Assembly: GCF_000003815.2 (NCBI RefSeq)
Contig: NC_049981.1
Location: 27,303,785 to 27,367,784 of the forward strand
Length of the DNA stretch: 64,000 nucleotides
Reading direction: 5' to 3'
Origin: Branchiostoma floridae
Lineage: Eukaryota; Chordata; Leptocardii; Amphioxiformes; Branchiostomatidae
Part shown: positions 43,156-55,296 of the stretch, one piece after another
Position numbering within the stretch: the stretch's first letter is position 1
How the letters are laid out: every line of letters starts with the position of its first letter
Program-made: the position numbers and the translations under genes
The notes under the pieces: model-generated
Told to the model about the DNA's origin: nothing
Database searches by the model: none
Seen by the model: the letters and a program-made list of their open reading frames with translations, nothing else

Positions 43156-44582
43156 TCATCCCTGCATGTTTCCCCTCATCTCTTCCAAATCCTCCATGGA
43201 GAAACCAATGGACAGCAAGTAGGCTTCCACAGAGCCATACCTGTTGAGGCAAATACTATAGTGAGGAAATCAGTCAGCTAGATTTTCATGATGGGTTTTG
43301 CATGGATGTTGTTATAGCCTAGTATCCAAACCTTTTATTGCTACCCTTTTGTCCTCTCTGCTAAGGCTACAGATCTTACTGTTTCATCCAACAATTGAAA
43401 AGACGAATGACAAAAATGCGACTTGCATTGCAAAACAGTACATGTACTTTCAGGTTTGAAAATAAGCCTGTGGATGACGTACTTCTCATCAATATACTCC
43501 AAGAATTGCTGCATTGTTTCCTTTCGGGCCCAAAGGTAGGATTCTTGTGCACCAAACCTCACACAAACATCATTGTACATCATCTGGTACATCGATTTGG
43601 TCCCTTCCTGAAAAAAAACAACAACATTGAACAAACATTTTAACTATCTACCAGACTATCACTATTTGCTTTTACCTTTTAAGTGATTTTCACACCGTTA
43701 CATGTAATTTCAAGTCATATGCCAATTATATATACATAGTCCCTATTAGATTAAAAAAAAACACTCACTGACCTCAGACTTGTGGTAGTCTTCAATGACG
43801 TCCTGCTTCTTCCTTCCCAGGATTCCCAGTACCAACGCGGCAACGATTGCTGTCCTGTCTTTCCCATGTTTACAACAGAGTAAGGCAGGTTGGTTTTGTG
43901 GGTCTGATAGAATACTCAGAGCTGAAAAGAAGAATATAAAAACCAATGTTTTCAATCAGCTTTACAAGCTGGTTATTCTTTAATCAAAATAATACCAGAA
44001 ACCACAAAATTTTTTACCTAGAAATAAAAATCATTAAAATGTACTACATGTTACTGTACCTGCAAACATGCTTCCAGTCGAATAGTCTACCATATCCTTG
44101 TACCATTGAAGTATCCCTTTGTCGGTGAGTATGATGGCGACCGTGGCTTTTTTCAAATATTTCCTATTTGTACGGAGAATTGTATCTAGCAAAAATGCCA
44201 GAATCATGGTGAGAATGGCGAATACTCGTTGGTACCAAGGCCTTCGTTGTAAAGTCCCTGTTAAGAACTGCCTGTTGTAGAAGGCCACAAAGAAGTGCCT
44301 CTTGTCTTGGCGCGACGCTGCATCTTTGACTGTAAAGTGGAGCTCTGGTGCCAGGGGTTTGCGGTCTTTTACCTCCACTCCCACAATTTGAAATGTGTTA
44401 TCCAATAGCCTTGGAGCGCTGGACTCGTTGAGTTCTTCCATTGATCGTAAATCAACGATGGTTTTGATGCCCAGACTTGACAGTTTTTCGACATCGTTTG
44501 GCGTGACGTTGTCAACAGTTGAGCTGCGGTACAGCTTGCCGGGTACCACGGTGCGAAAGTTGGGGAGAGATTCAAAGTCCAT
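43156..44582 (-). CDS. IphP/Y_phosphatase3-type tyrosine phosphatase D (293 aa, 4 coding exons)
   Basis: Coding exons: 44060-44582, 43773-43921, 43483-43607 and 43156-43240, all phase-consistent. An acceptor just before the ATG (TTTTTTCAG/TTAGAAGTGTCGAC) implies a 5' UTR exon upstream. The N-terminus carries the family signature NFRTVVPGKLYRSS and IKTIVDLRS. The P-loop is C-K-H-G-K-D-R-T with Cys191 and Arg197 (CX5R). A hydrophobic insert (VFAILTMILAFLLDTIL) between them may touch membrane. The bacterial and fungal relatives dephosphorylate phosphotyrosine, serine or phosphoinositides; the substrate here is unknown. It is the head-to-head paralogue of 45617-48868. Confidence 0.85.
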
Positions 44583-45616
44583 GTCGACACTTCTAACTGA
44601 AAAAAGAGAGGGGGTGTGTGAGAACACAGACACGCGCGCACACACGCGCGCACACACACGCGCACACAATAAATAATGAATGAACTTTATTCCACGACAT
44701 GTGTACATGGTACAATGTAAGGCCACGGTTGATCAATTTACACATGGGTTTTCCAGCAAAATTCCCGGCGCTATGATTAACGTCACAGATTATACGTCCA
44801 AAAGTTTGTAAATCGAACGTAAGCTGTGTCTATAACTTTGGATAAAATTCAAGGTGATTGGCGTTAAAGATACTGTAAATTGGAATTGTAAATGTTAGAC
44901 TGAATTCATGCGGCCTACACAATGATAGTTGATACACAACGTTACCGCAAATCTGATTCCACATCAGGAAGTAAAACTGTGGGCCTTTCTTCAACCGGAG
45001 TCTCACAACTGGTGCGTTACAAAAACTGTTACGTTACAGCAAGGACAGTCTTAGATCTTAGATAAGTTAACGTCAAGTTGGTTCAGGTGGTCCTGACATA
45101 TAATATCTATGTCTCAAAGACGGACCTTTGGACATCGGCCCCGGATTAAACCAGCTCCTTCTCCGCTCATGCATGCGACAAGTTCTAGTCGATCGGAAGC
45201 GCCTTCTGTTCTTAAAGAAATAGCTAACGTTAATCATTTAAACACACATAATAGCTACCAGGTAGCATTGCTCACCTCACTTTGAAAGTTTCTTGGAGAG
45301 CTCTTGTTTCATATGTACCTGAGAATAAGCAAACAAAATCAACCCTCTGGTGAAAAGTGGATTCGACTATGATCACAGGTCGTTGGATCGTCGCACAATA
45401 TTCGGTGTAAAGGGGTACCAAGAAGAAGTATAATTAATATATTATAAGTTTTTCTTCTCTGTTTCGTTCATATTATTCAATAACCATTTATCATTATAGA
45501 ATTTTACGATATGAATATTTTATATTGTAGAGGGGTCCTATGCGACTGCATCTAACTATTTAGTCTAGTCTATTCTATCCCTCAATCTTTTTGGAACAAC
45601 CTCATAAGTGACCAAA
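44583..45616. promoter_or_regulatory. Head-to-head promoter interval of the phosphatase pair
   Basis: About 1 kb separates the divergent start codons. It holds a (CA/CG)n stretch near 44630-44668, the inferred 5' UTR exon of the minus-strand gene, and no other coding sequence. A shared regulatory role is inferred from the layout only. Confidence 0.4.
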
Positions 45617-48600
45617 ATGGCGACCACCATCAGTGAAAATCCGCCGGTACAGCTAAAATCCCTCCCAAACTTCCGTCCCGTCGTGTCAGGTCGGCTGTAT
45701 CGTTCCTCCCGCCCAGATTTAATCACAGAGCAGGATTACGAGACAGTCCAGAGGCTGGGGTTACGCTGCATCGTCGATTTTCGCTCGGTAGGAGAGTACC
45801 GATCCTTCAAAGGGAAGACAAAGTTCGTGGACGAAGACTTCCGGGTTGTGAAAGTCAAGCCGCCCACGCGGTGGGGCAGCTCGAACGGTTTACGGTACCG
45901 GTACTACAGCGACGGGAGTCAGGAGAAACCGAAGACCAACGGAGATGTCAAGTCAAGGGGCTTTCATTACTTTATCAACTTCTTCACCATGCAGTACGTC
46001 TGGAACGTCTTTACACGGGTCCCATGGTAACTACTATTAAAATACACCTCAGTCATAAATTGATATTATAATTGTTCAGGCTAAAGCAGCAGTTTCTACT
46101 ATCAAGATCAAGGAACCAATAAATTAGAAACACGTGGGTAAATTTGCCATGTATCAGTTTACTTTAGATTTTCCATGTATCAAAATCCAACAAAACTTAA
46201 ACGTGGTCATGATGGTGTTGTTTTAGAATATAGGAATTAGATAATAACATATTCCTCTCAATTATATCTATGTTGAACGTACTTGCATTTAGCCCTCGGG
46301 CATTAAACTCGAGCTGTATTTGCAATAGACTCATTGTTTTTGAGATGTTGCTAAAGCACCTTTTGCCTTGCAGGTATATGCAGCTGTATTCTCTGATGTA
46401 CCTTGTGTACGATCTCATCTTCTGGACCAACTACATTCACTTTGTAAGGTTCTTTGCCCGAAACTCGCTGAACAAAGCAGGCCTGACTCGCCAGTATATA
46501 GATATTGTGGAACTCAGCCAAGGAGCAATATACTCTGGTAAGTGTCAATTTTTAATAAGTTTGATCTACATCAATCCACTTCTAGGCACTGAACTACATA
46601 ACTTACTAAGCTTACTGAGTTACTCAATAGTCTCCATGTAACAAGACCCTAAAGCCACTTCAAGGGTATGGGTTATAGGACTTCATCTCTTCTCCCTTGA
46701 TCAAAAACGTCACGAGTGACTAATCTACACAATAGAAGAAGCAGGGGTTTCAAAGGCTCTCACTCACTCACTCACTCACTCACTCACTCACTCACTCACT
46801 CACTCACTCACTCACTCACTCACTCTGCCCCATTCAAAATGTGCTTAAGGTGTGGTCCTCTTTAGGGCTGACGTCAGAGTTGCGTTGCGCGGTAGAGGGC
46901 AAAAAATGGGAAGACGATTTGGGTGTGACTTAAAATCCTTGAAAATCCTTCTTTTCCTTGAAAATTTTTGCCCAATCTGGAGACTTTTTGAGTTAGAAGA
47001 GACATGTAGGGTCTAAGCTTTCCTGTTTGGGTCAAAATTTGTTCAGTTCAGCAGTTCAGCTGGTGTAAGGACAGGTTTTAGTTATAGGGTGCTACTGGTT
47101 GTATCAGGAGGGAAAAGGGGTCAGAGGTGAGGTTTCTTTCATAGAGCGAGCTTTTCTCGGAGAATGAGCAGAACAACCCTCTGTTTTCTTTGAATGGTTA
47201 TAAACTAGACCCAAGTGACTTTCTGGTGGAGAAGAATTTTTAAGATTGAAGTATGGGTTAGTACTTTTTTGAAGCCTTCATTCAGTGTATTTCAACATGC
47301 TTGTCAATGGGCAGCCCTAACTTCGATGTCTGACCTTTAGACACCGGACCTCAGCAAGGGTAGGGTTACACTAGATACTGCAGATGGGTAGCAATGCTAT
47401 AGAGCATGAAAGCATTTACATTACATTACAAGCTGCTGGCTTTTTGCATTTCCAGCTCTTACACTCCTGAGTGACCCCAAGAACTTGCCTGCAAATCTCT
47501 GCTGTGCCCACGGGAAGGACCGGACAGGCATTGTGGTTACCATGGTAATGGCATGTCTGGGCATGTCTAGGGAAGAAATCATCAAAGAGTATGCAAGAAG
47601 TGAGGTAGGTATTCCTGTCAAGGTATTTCACTAAATGATCTGTAAATTTTTGGACATCTGGCAGATCTCGAATTTTTTGTTTGTAATTCCTGTGCCTAGC
47701 CTTGTTACCAGCATGTTTATACTCTCCATGTGTGATGTAAGTATGACTATAAGAGCAACCATAAATAAAACTAAAAACAGACAGTACATTAACTTGTTTT
47801 GGTTGAGGTAGCCACCTGTAACATGATGAAGAGTATGCTACCTATACTGGGATGTCTACAGCAGGATAAGTATGAACGGAACTAAAATGTTGTGTCGAGG
47901 GGGGAGGTCATGTGGGTACCTGATACTGATAGGCTGTAGGGGGTGTGTCCGTCGGGTGCTTCAGGATGCTTCACTGGGGGTGGACTCCGTGTTGATGATA
48001 AGTATTGTGGTACTTATAGAATGTGATGAGCCACAGCGCTCTCCTATGTCTCTCGTTGGTCATGCTCAAGGTTTGTCTGTACCAGTGCAGCCACTCGTCA
48101 GTCCAGCAGGCTGCCCTGCTCTGCACTGCTTCAATCATATCAACCTCTTTAGTCAGTTAACAATTTGTCTTTGTTGCTGCCCTCTAGTCTGGTTTGTCTC
48201 CAATCATTGGCCGTGTGCAGAAAGAGGTGTGTGATCGTTTTCACATGGACATCAGCTTCATCACTGCCAAGAAGGACACCATGAGGGGCCTTCTGGACTA
48301 CATAGACCAACAGTAATTGTCCTCCTGTCTAAAATACTTTATTTCTTTCACTGTAAAGTAAAAGTTTTTGCCACATTTGCTGTTTATTAAGTACTTGAAA
48401 AAAACTGTATCAGATTACTGTGCAACTCAAAGCCAGTCAAAGCTCTAGCATATGTTAGCGCAAATATTCAAATGTCACATGATTATCTATCAAGCAATGC
48501 CAGACTTTAATCCTTTAATGAAGCAATCAAAGGACCAGACTGGAGATAGAACAGGATGAATTTCAGGCTACAGTAATTACAAATCTTGGTATCAGACATC

Positions 48601-48868
48601 TTAGATTTTCAGTCTAATGGCCTTCATAACTCCGTCTCAATAGTCTAATGCAATATATCTTTTTGAATTTTAATATATCTAGATTTTCGTCCAAACCTCC
48701 CGTGTCAACATAAGTGACAAATATCCTTGTTATATCAGCTTTCAGTGCGTCGTGACATTAATTCCCAGCTTTTGTTGTTTCAGGTATGGGTCCATTCCTG
48801 ATTACCTGGAGTATATTGGCTTTAGCAGGGCCAATCAGGAGCAACTCAAGAGGAACCTGTTAGGCTAA
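45617..48868 (+). CDS. IphP/Y_phosphatase3-type tyrosine phosphatase E (310 aa, 5 exons)
   Basis: Exons: 45617-46026, 46374-46537, 47456-47604, 48188-48312 and 48784-48868 (TAA). The ATG at 45617 has a good context (AAAATGG); an in-frame upstream GTG is not needed. Signatures are NFRPVVSGRLYRSS, CIVDFRSVGEY and the P-loop C-A-H-G-K-D-R-T (Cys208, Arg214). The last three exons have the same lengths as in paralogue D (149, 125 and 85 nt). The first two exons of E correspond to one exon of D. A hydrophobic/aromatic insert (YSLMYLVYDLIFWTNYIHF) precedes the P-loop. The substrate is unknown. A 100-N gap begins four bases after the stop. Confidence 0.87.
46761..46824. repeat. (CACT)n microsatellite, about 16 units
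   Basis: An uninterrupted CACT tetranucleotide run in the second intron of phosphatase E. Confidence 0.95.
46864..47280 (-). mobile_element. Dispersed repeat, copy 2 (about 417 bp)
   Basis: This is the inverted counterpart of 17953-18372, running from AGGGCTGACGTC to GAAGCCTT in the intron between exons 2 and 3 of phosphatase E. Both copies have the same ends, so they probably mark the element's borders. Confidence 0.8.
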
Positions 48869-48872
48869 AGTT

Positions 48873-48972
48873 NNNNNNNNNNNNNNNNNNNNNNNNNNNN
48901 NNNNNNNNNNNNNNNNNNNNNNNNNNNNNNNNNNNNNNNNNNNNNNNNNNNNNNNNNNNNNNNNNNNNNNNN
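48873..48972. other. Assembly gap, 100 N
   Basis: A 100-base N run, the usual placeholder for a gap of unknown size, directly after the stop codon of phosphatase E. Confidence 0.99.
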
Positions 48973-49327
48973 AATTCAGTTGCTAGGAAAGCCATGACCT
49001 TCTTCAGACCTCACAAAATCAGTACCATAGTTAGAATTACTAGTCATGGGGTATGTCTGTTTTTTTAACAGGTACAGAACAACTTATTGTTCGGTGCTAG
49101 ATGTTGAAGCAGTTTACTTTACTTTCAATGAACATTGATTTAGATTTGCCAACAAAATTACTATTTACATTACAGTGGATATGATAAAATTGTAAAAGAT
49201 GCTGGCACAGTATGGATATTCCTATAACTCAATGTCAAGTGAGGGTCCCGTGTTCCAGGAGGGCCTTATTTTATAAGCATGTTAAAGGGGAGGGGCTAGC
49301 AACTCCTTGCTGTAAAGATATACCTTC

Positions 49328-49675
49328 AGGGCTCGAAATACCACCTGCATATGCACCTTAGTGCAGGTAAAATTGGAGCTGTGCAGGTATTTCTGGTGTC
49401 TACCTGCACCTAACCTGCACTGGTCCATGTACTGGGTTTTATACATAAATGTCCTATGAATAGTATGATGTAGGTGTATCTGGATTGTTATTAGCTGCAT
49501 TGACTGTTACCACTTATAAAGTATAACAGAAAAAATAGCTATAGTTCCTGAACAATTTTAGTATGATCCATACTTCCTAAATTCATAGTGTTGCAGGTAA
49601 AATTTGTCTGGTGCAGGTAATTTTCAATGTTACCTGCACCCGTGCAGGTATGCAGAAAAAAGTATTTCGGGCCCT
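49328..49675. mobile_element. MITE rich in CCTGCAC motifs (348 bp)
   Basis: The left end AGGGCTCGAAATACCACCTG and the right end GTATTTCGGGCCCT are inverse with one mismatch. Inside, CCTGCAC or GTGCAGG occurs about eight times in both orientations. No coding capacity. Confidence 0.75.
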
Positions 49676-52600
49676 GACCTTCCTGCTGAAACAGCAAGGA
49701 AACCTGCTGCCCTCTGTGCCACTAGGCACACAGGTCTGAATTAACAAACTGTTGAAACAGTATGTAACTTGTATAAGTGACTAATTTTATGTGTAAAACT
49801 AAAGTGCAATGGAAATAAGATAGCTAATCTAAAAGTAAGCTTAAAATCTTATGAAGTGACAGTATGTTGAGATTAAGGTTGATCACTGATTTCTGCATAA
49901 TTCTTAACATTATCCACTAATTAGCCTTTAAAGCATATTATGAGAAAAACAATGGAACAAAAATTCTCAAAACAATGTGCTTTCAGAGTGATAGAATATA
50001 TCTGAAGACTCAAAACTGACAAGTAGTATAAACTACAGCAATAAAATATCAGTAGTGATTTTGTACCTCTGAAAAAAATACAATAGACATCATAATGGTA
50101 GTGTCATTTAACCATCAAGCCATTAGTAACCCATTAGTAATTTCCAAGAGAAATTTGGTACAATATGATACACCTTCCGATGCATTATTCTATGACTATA
50201 GGAATAGATGGAATAAAGGGAAACAGCAGCTTTCTTTAGAATATTTGATTTATAATTCGTTTTTTTGTGTGATTGAAACAGAATACTAAAGTTCCATATC
50301 AATGTAAGAGTGAATTTAATCATGTATATTTATCTCTACATATTACATTTCATGGAAGCAATTCAAAGTTGTGCCTGACATTAACCTAAATTTTACCACA
50401 AGGATGCACAACAAATCAAGTGAAAGGCAAGCCTGTTTTGTTTGTTTGCATCCAAATTACAGTTGAAGCAGGCTTGTAGTACTTGTGCATGGAAAACCTC
50501 TCAACATTTGCCCCCTCACCCATTATGAGTGGATAAATATTTGCTGAATCAAAATTTATATGCATGCAATAGAGTATCTTATTCTCATGTAAAGAATGAC
50601 TAAATGCCTTGACTGTGAGACAGAATCTTTTGTATGTATTCAAGATTATGTGGAGGATAAATTCTTCTGGGGATATACTCCAATGTGTTATGTCTTTTCC
50701 TACCATTTCCATCTATGCACATAGATTTTGGAGATGACAAAATTTAAGGTACTTTTTGAGGCTTAGAAATAGATTGTTATAAATGACATGTCAATACATT
50801 GTGCTTTGGCCGTAGATGAGTAGCTAAGCTAGTTGTATGGTACTCAATAAAATGTTTAAATATATATACTTTGCAATGTAAACTAATGAAAGAAGGATGT
50901 AGCTATATAAATCTAGATAAACAAAAAGCCAATTTAAAAATACATTTGTATTGAAAAAAGTACAACTTCCATATGCAAGATTTTCATGACAATACTACAT
51001 GTATATCTTAGATACAGAAAAGCATACTGGTAGATGTGATGATTTCTTACCTATATATGTATGCTTAGAAACTGCTATCATCCTAGATGTCAAATTACCA
51101 ATCCACCATATCCACAACTAGGAACAGTGCTCATTTTCAGGGATAATTTACAACTATATGAAAGTCTTGCTGATTTGTATATATTTGTCAAATGATAAAT
51201 TTTCCTGTTTAAGAGTACATGTGATGTAATCTTGTTTTGTTTTGTTGGAAATTATAGTTATTATCACCAATCACAATTGGTGATTATATATTATGATAAT
51301 ATGATGTTATTTGTACATCTTCATGTGTATAATAACTATTATAGTTGACTAAAAAGGTGAAGCATTTCTTTACTGTTCCTGAATTGTTATAGAGTAAATT
51401 ATTGAAATATTTGAGAACCTTACGTCACACTAATGGATGAGCTTGAATGGTTTTATTCAGACATTGATGACACGTCATGCCTTGTACAATGGGTAGAATA
51501 AACCTACCATTAATAATACAAACAGCTTTTGCCCAACATGTAGCTCTTACTTTCAATCCCTTGGGGGATTACTTGACTGTCACATAACTGCCATGATCAA
51601 ATAGAGATTTGTGTTGCACGTACTGTCTCAAAGAAGTTGTCTCAAACCACTATAGATAGTAGACATAATTAGTATTCAAGCAGATGTTGGGGGGGGGGGC
51701 GCATCTTCTGACCGCTGTCCTCCCTGACAGCTGCACACTCTGCTTCCATCCCAACATCTGCTTGAAACAGAGCGTCGCTTTGCTTTGCTTTGCTTTGCTT
51801 TGCGAGCAGAAGGTCCAGGGTCAAAATTCCGGCCGCGTCATTAAAATCAGCGTCCATACGTCCAATAACTAATTAGTGTTGACCCCTCAAGAATATGCCA
51901 AGATTTCTTATCTTTGCACCATTTTATAGGAGTCAGGGTTGAGATTATAGTAAGGAACATCTTGTCAATAGCACATAAATTCATATTGACAAGGATATCC
52001 TATCACTGACCTCCTATTGGTAAAAAAAAACTGCAGCTCCCATGCTATGCTTTAGTTACACGTTAATGATTAACGATGTCGGTTTATGACCAATCATTGC
52101 ACTCGACGAGCCTTTTGTGTCGTATCGTTAGGATAGGTCACCAAAGAGTTCACAGAAGCCTGCTGAGAAGGCCAGTTTACTTTAACAGTTGGTTGTTGAC
52201 GTTGCTGAATCCCGGAGATTAGATAGATACCGAACAATCACTGACATGATTGATGCGGGACACAGACCTCGAGATCCATTCTCCGACAGGTACGTGCATG
52301 AGTACGTTAGCCAAATCTACTTCCTCGATGTCATTTAGATTTACCGTACAGATGCAGGATTTGGGATTAGTCACTCGATTTGACTGGTCGGCCCTTTTAA
52401 TCAACAGCGCCAACGAGTAGACGAGACGAGAAGTAATACGTAGTATAAGGCTCGTAAGACTTCTGTTAACCTGAATGGGATCATTGCAGGATTGACTTTT
52501 CTGTTTCTGTCGGTTTTTCATATGTAGTCACCACAGGGCACACAACGTATATCTTGCCTGTGTTTGATTTTGACTTGGCTACGGATCAACTCCTGTGCAT

Positions 52601-54060
52601 GCCTACATTTACACGTCCATATGCGCGATTCGGTTCGGTAGGTGACAGTCGGGGCAGGTGGAAAAACAGGTTTGTGTACACAACAAAGAAAGTAACTCGT
52701 GATCACAGAACAGACAACTCGCGCGACTTGTAAACGGAATTTCAAGGAGCTTACATTCCACAGTCTGCAGCTGTGTCTGTTCTTCCTAACACAGTGATCC
52801 ATACTATTTCATCTTTCTAGCACGTCGACAGGAACTGTGACCGACACTTTCTTTTTGGTGGCTCGGAAGACAAAGGTATGGGCATGCTGAAAGTTTCATG
52901 AGTCACGTTTCAGGTTAGCAATGTATTTTCTACTTTCCGGACCCTATATATAACCTCTATGCTACTGTATACAAAATGCACAGTCATTTAATGTTGTTGA
53001 CCCTCTCTGTCCACAGTTATCTGTATTTTTGGCTTGTTATGGCAAGCGTGCAAAACGACAGCTGTTCACAGTCCTTAAAAATGGAACTTAGTGTCACATT
53101 TTCTCCTCCCGTCTCACGTATACAGCTTTATGATTTTAGGGACTACCTCTGACGAAGTCTAAAGGGGTTCCACCGTCCACACCCTTTTGAAGTGCCTTAT
53201 CTACTAGCGTACAGAGTCCTGGGGGTATGATATACTCTTTCGCAGCTTTCTATAAAGGACTGATACCGTTATTTCTGTAAATGCACATGTGGCCACACAT
53301 GCACGTCATGTATGATATGTGTAAACCAGAGGCCCCTCCCACACTGTGCATCACGCTGAACCTTAACCCCTAGCTGACGTAGACCAACATAACGGGCATG
53401 CTAGTGCATGAGATCATTAACAGAAGTGCGTGAAGCTTAGCACTCGACTCTAAACAAGAAGCCAAATAAATAAAGGAACACTTTGGATTCATTTCTCTCA
53501 CAAAAGTTTGAGATCTAACGCGCAATGGCTGGCGGGAACCGACAAATACTCCTGGCAGCGTGACACATCTTCAAAATGTCCCCTGTCACCCAGCTTTGTG
53601 TCGTTAAGAATACTTTCTTCCTTAATGCACTTGTTTCTTTGTTGACCCGTGATTGATTATGAAATAATTAACAGTTTTAGAATTTCTTGCGAGTATATTA
53701 CTGTACATTCCATTTGATCTCAATGTCTTCCAATGACCGTTGACGCTTCTACGAGGAATTTTTATCAATGTACTAAAATGAGGTTGAATATATACTGCCT
53801 CTTTCCTTCAACAGGCCTGGAACTCTTGGTACCATTGGGAGCCCTCATCTCACCAGAAAATGCGGAAAGATACACCGTGGAATATGAACGTTACCAAAGA
53901 ACATCAGCACGGTTGAAAGTCGTGTGAACTCTACAGGCAAACAATGCAGCAATTGACAACCTTGCTGCCATCATATTTGATGAAAAGGACATAAATAACA
54001 TCACGGCTATTTTGTGGCAATACCGTTTTTGTATAAAAACGTCTAAACTATCTAGCAGAT
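49676..54060. other. Intergenic region upstream of PGAP4
   Basis: No protein-coding gene is supported. The region has AT-rich sequence, a hairpin ATCACCAAT/ATTGGTGAT near 51265 and a (CTTTG)n run near 51778-51803. Possible 5' UTR exons of PGAP4 are suggested by the donor GACAAAG/GTATGG at 52875 and the acceptor TCAACAG at 53815. These UTR exons are inferred. Confidence 0.45.
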
Positions 54061-55296
54061 ATGTGGCGCCTTGTTTACAAGTGGTCGATCGTAAAATTTT
54101 ACATATTAGTGTTTTGCGTGATTTTACCCACCTTTTGCCACAGAATGTACTTCTCCATTTATTACAATCAGTACCTACATATGAAAGGGTCGGATCCGAA
54201 CACTTATTCCAGGAGAGTCAACGATGAGCGAAGGAGACAGGCCGAAACGTTTCTCACCTCAAATGTTGTATCTTCCTACCCCACCCTTGAAACGCAGCCC
54301 AGTGTGAGATTAGCAGTTGGGTTTGTCACTGTGAACAGGCAGCCGAAGATGCAGGACGGCAGCGTGTACAACCCGGGCTACCTCCTCCAAACAGTAGCAG
54401 CGATTCTTCGGGAAAAGCCACCTTTTCCGACTCGTCTTCTCGTTTGTAACGTGGATTCCGACCCCCTCTCCAACTCTGATGCGGTCTTCTTGTCATCCAT
54501 TGTGCCTGTTCTCTCAAGATACCAACACGCAGATGAACCGATTAGAGGAAAGACTTTGTCAAGCAGACTTCAGAAAGAGAAAGATGACTACGTTTACTGT
54601 TTGAACCAAACGCTCGCTCTCAATGCAGAGTATATCCTTATCATCGAAGACGATGCTTTAGCAACACAGGGAACGTTAGATATCATTGAGCACATCATAA
54701 TCACCAAGCTCGAAAAGAAATACCACGGTTTCGATCTGGAGGACAATAATTCCACAAAATCCATCATCAAGCTGTTTTCTCCACAGTATATTCAGCGTGA
54801 TTTCTTCACAACAAAACCAAAACGAATCATCATCAATATACTTGAACTCGCGGGCATCGGTATAGTAGGTGCAACAACGATTAGTTTGGTACATTTCATA
54901 CTTGTCAAAAAATGCAGAAATCCCTACGTATTCCATAATATGTTCTTTGTTGCGAATGTTATATGTTGTATTCTGGCAGCTCTTGCTATCTCCAGACCAC
55001 ATCGCCTGGAGCTTCGAAGGATATCAAAACATTTGTATGTCATGATTGATGCCAACGACTGTTGCACGCCAGCAGTTTTGTACCCCAAGAGCGCTGCTAT
55101 GGAGTTAATGTCTTACATGCAGACCGACGTCGACATGAAACATGGCAGGATGCCATTGGACGGTGTTATGGACGAGTTCGTGAGAGAACGCGGGTACAGA
55201 CAGTTTGCGGTGGAGCCTAATCTGTTTTCTCACATAGGACAGCATTCCACCCTTCACTCAGATTCAAAACTTAAGTTTCTTCAAAACTTTATATAG
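54061..55296 (+). CDS. PGAP4: Post-GPI attachment to proteins factor 4 (PGAP4/TMEM246) homologue, 411 aa, intronless
   Basis: PGAP4 is a Golgi GalNAc transferase that adds the side-chain GalNAc to the first mannose of GPI anchors. This protein has the family layout: an N-terminal membrane anchor (about residues 9-27), a split GT-A-like domain with LLVCNVDSDP and KEKDDYVYCL, and a DXD-like metal site in IIEDDAL (residues 194-200). A tandem transmembrane hairpin (about 255-282 and 293-311) is inserted in the catalytic domain. The conserved C-terminal half has LELRRISKHLY, CCTPAVLYP and VEPNLFSHIG. The length is close to the roughly 400-residue vertebrate protein. An in-frame stop lies shortly upstream of the ATG, which fixes the start. 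Confidence 0.92.
   Translation: MWRLVYKWSIVKFYILVFCVILPTFCHRMYFSIYYNQYLHMKGSDPNTYSRRVNDERRRQAETFLTSNVVSSYPTLETQPSVRLAVGFVTVNRQPKMQDGSVYNPGYLLQTVAAILREKPPFPTRLLVCNVDSDPLSNSDAVFLSSIVPVLSRYQHADEPIRGKTLSSRLQKEKDDYVYCLNQTLALNAEYILIIEDDALATQGTLDIIEHIIITKLEKKYHGFDLEDNNSTKSIIKLFSPQYIQRDFFTTKPKRIIINILELAGIGIVGATTISLVHFILVKKCRNPYVFHNMFFVANVICCILAALAISRPHRLELRRISKHLYVMIDANDCCTPAVLYPKSAAMELMSYMQTDVDMKHGRMPLDGVMDEFVRERGYRQFAVEPNLFSHIGQHSTLHSDSKLKFLQNFI

Noticed and set aside
52219-52802. Minus-strand frames of 94-100 codons upstream of PGAP4
   Set aside because: No domain, signal peptide or splice logic; probably chance frames in GC-richer intergenic DNA.
54676-55002. 108-codon minus-strand frame opposite PGAP4
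   Set aside because: Antisense shadow of the PGAP4 coding exon.
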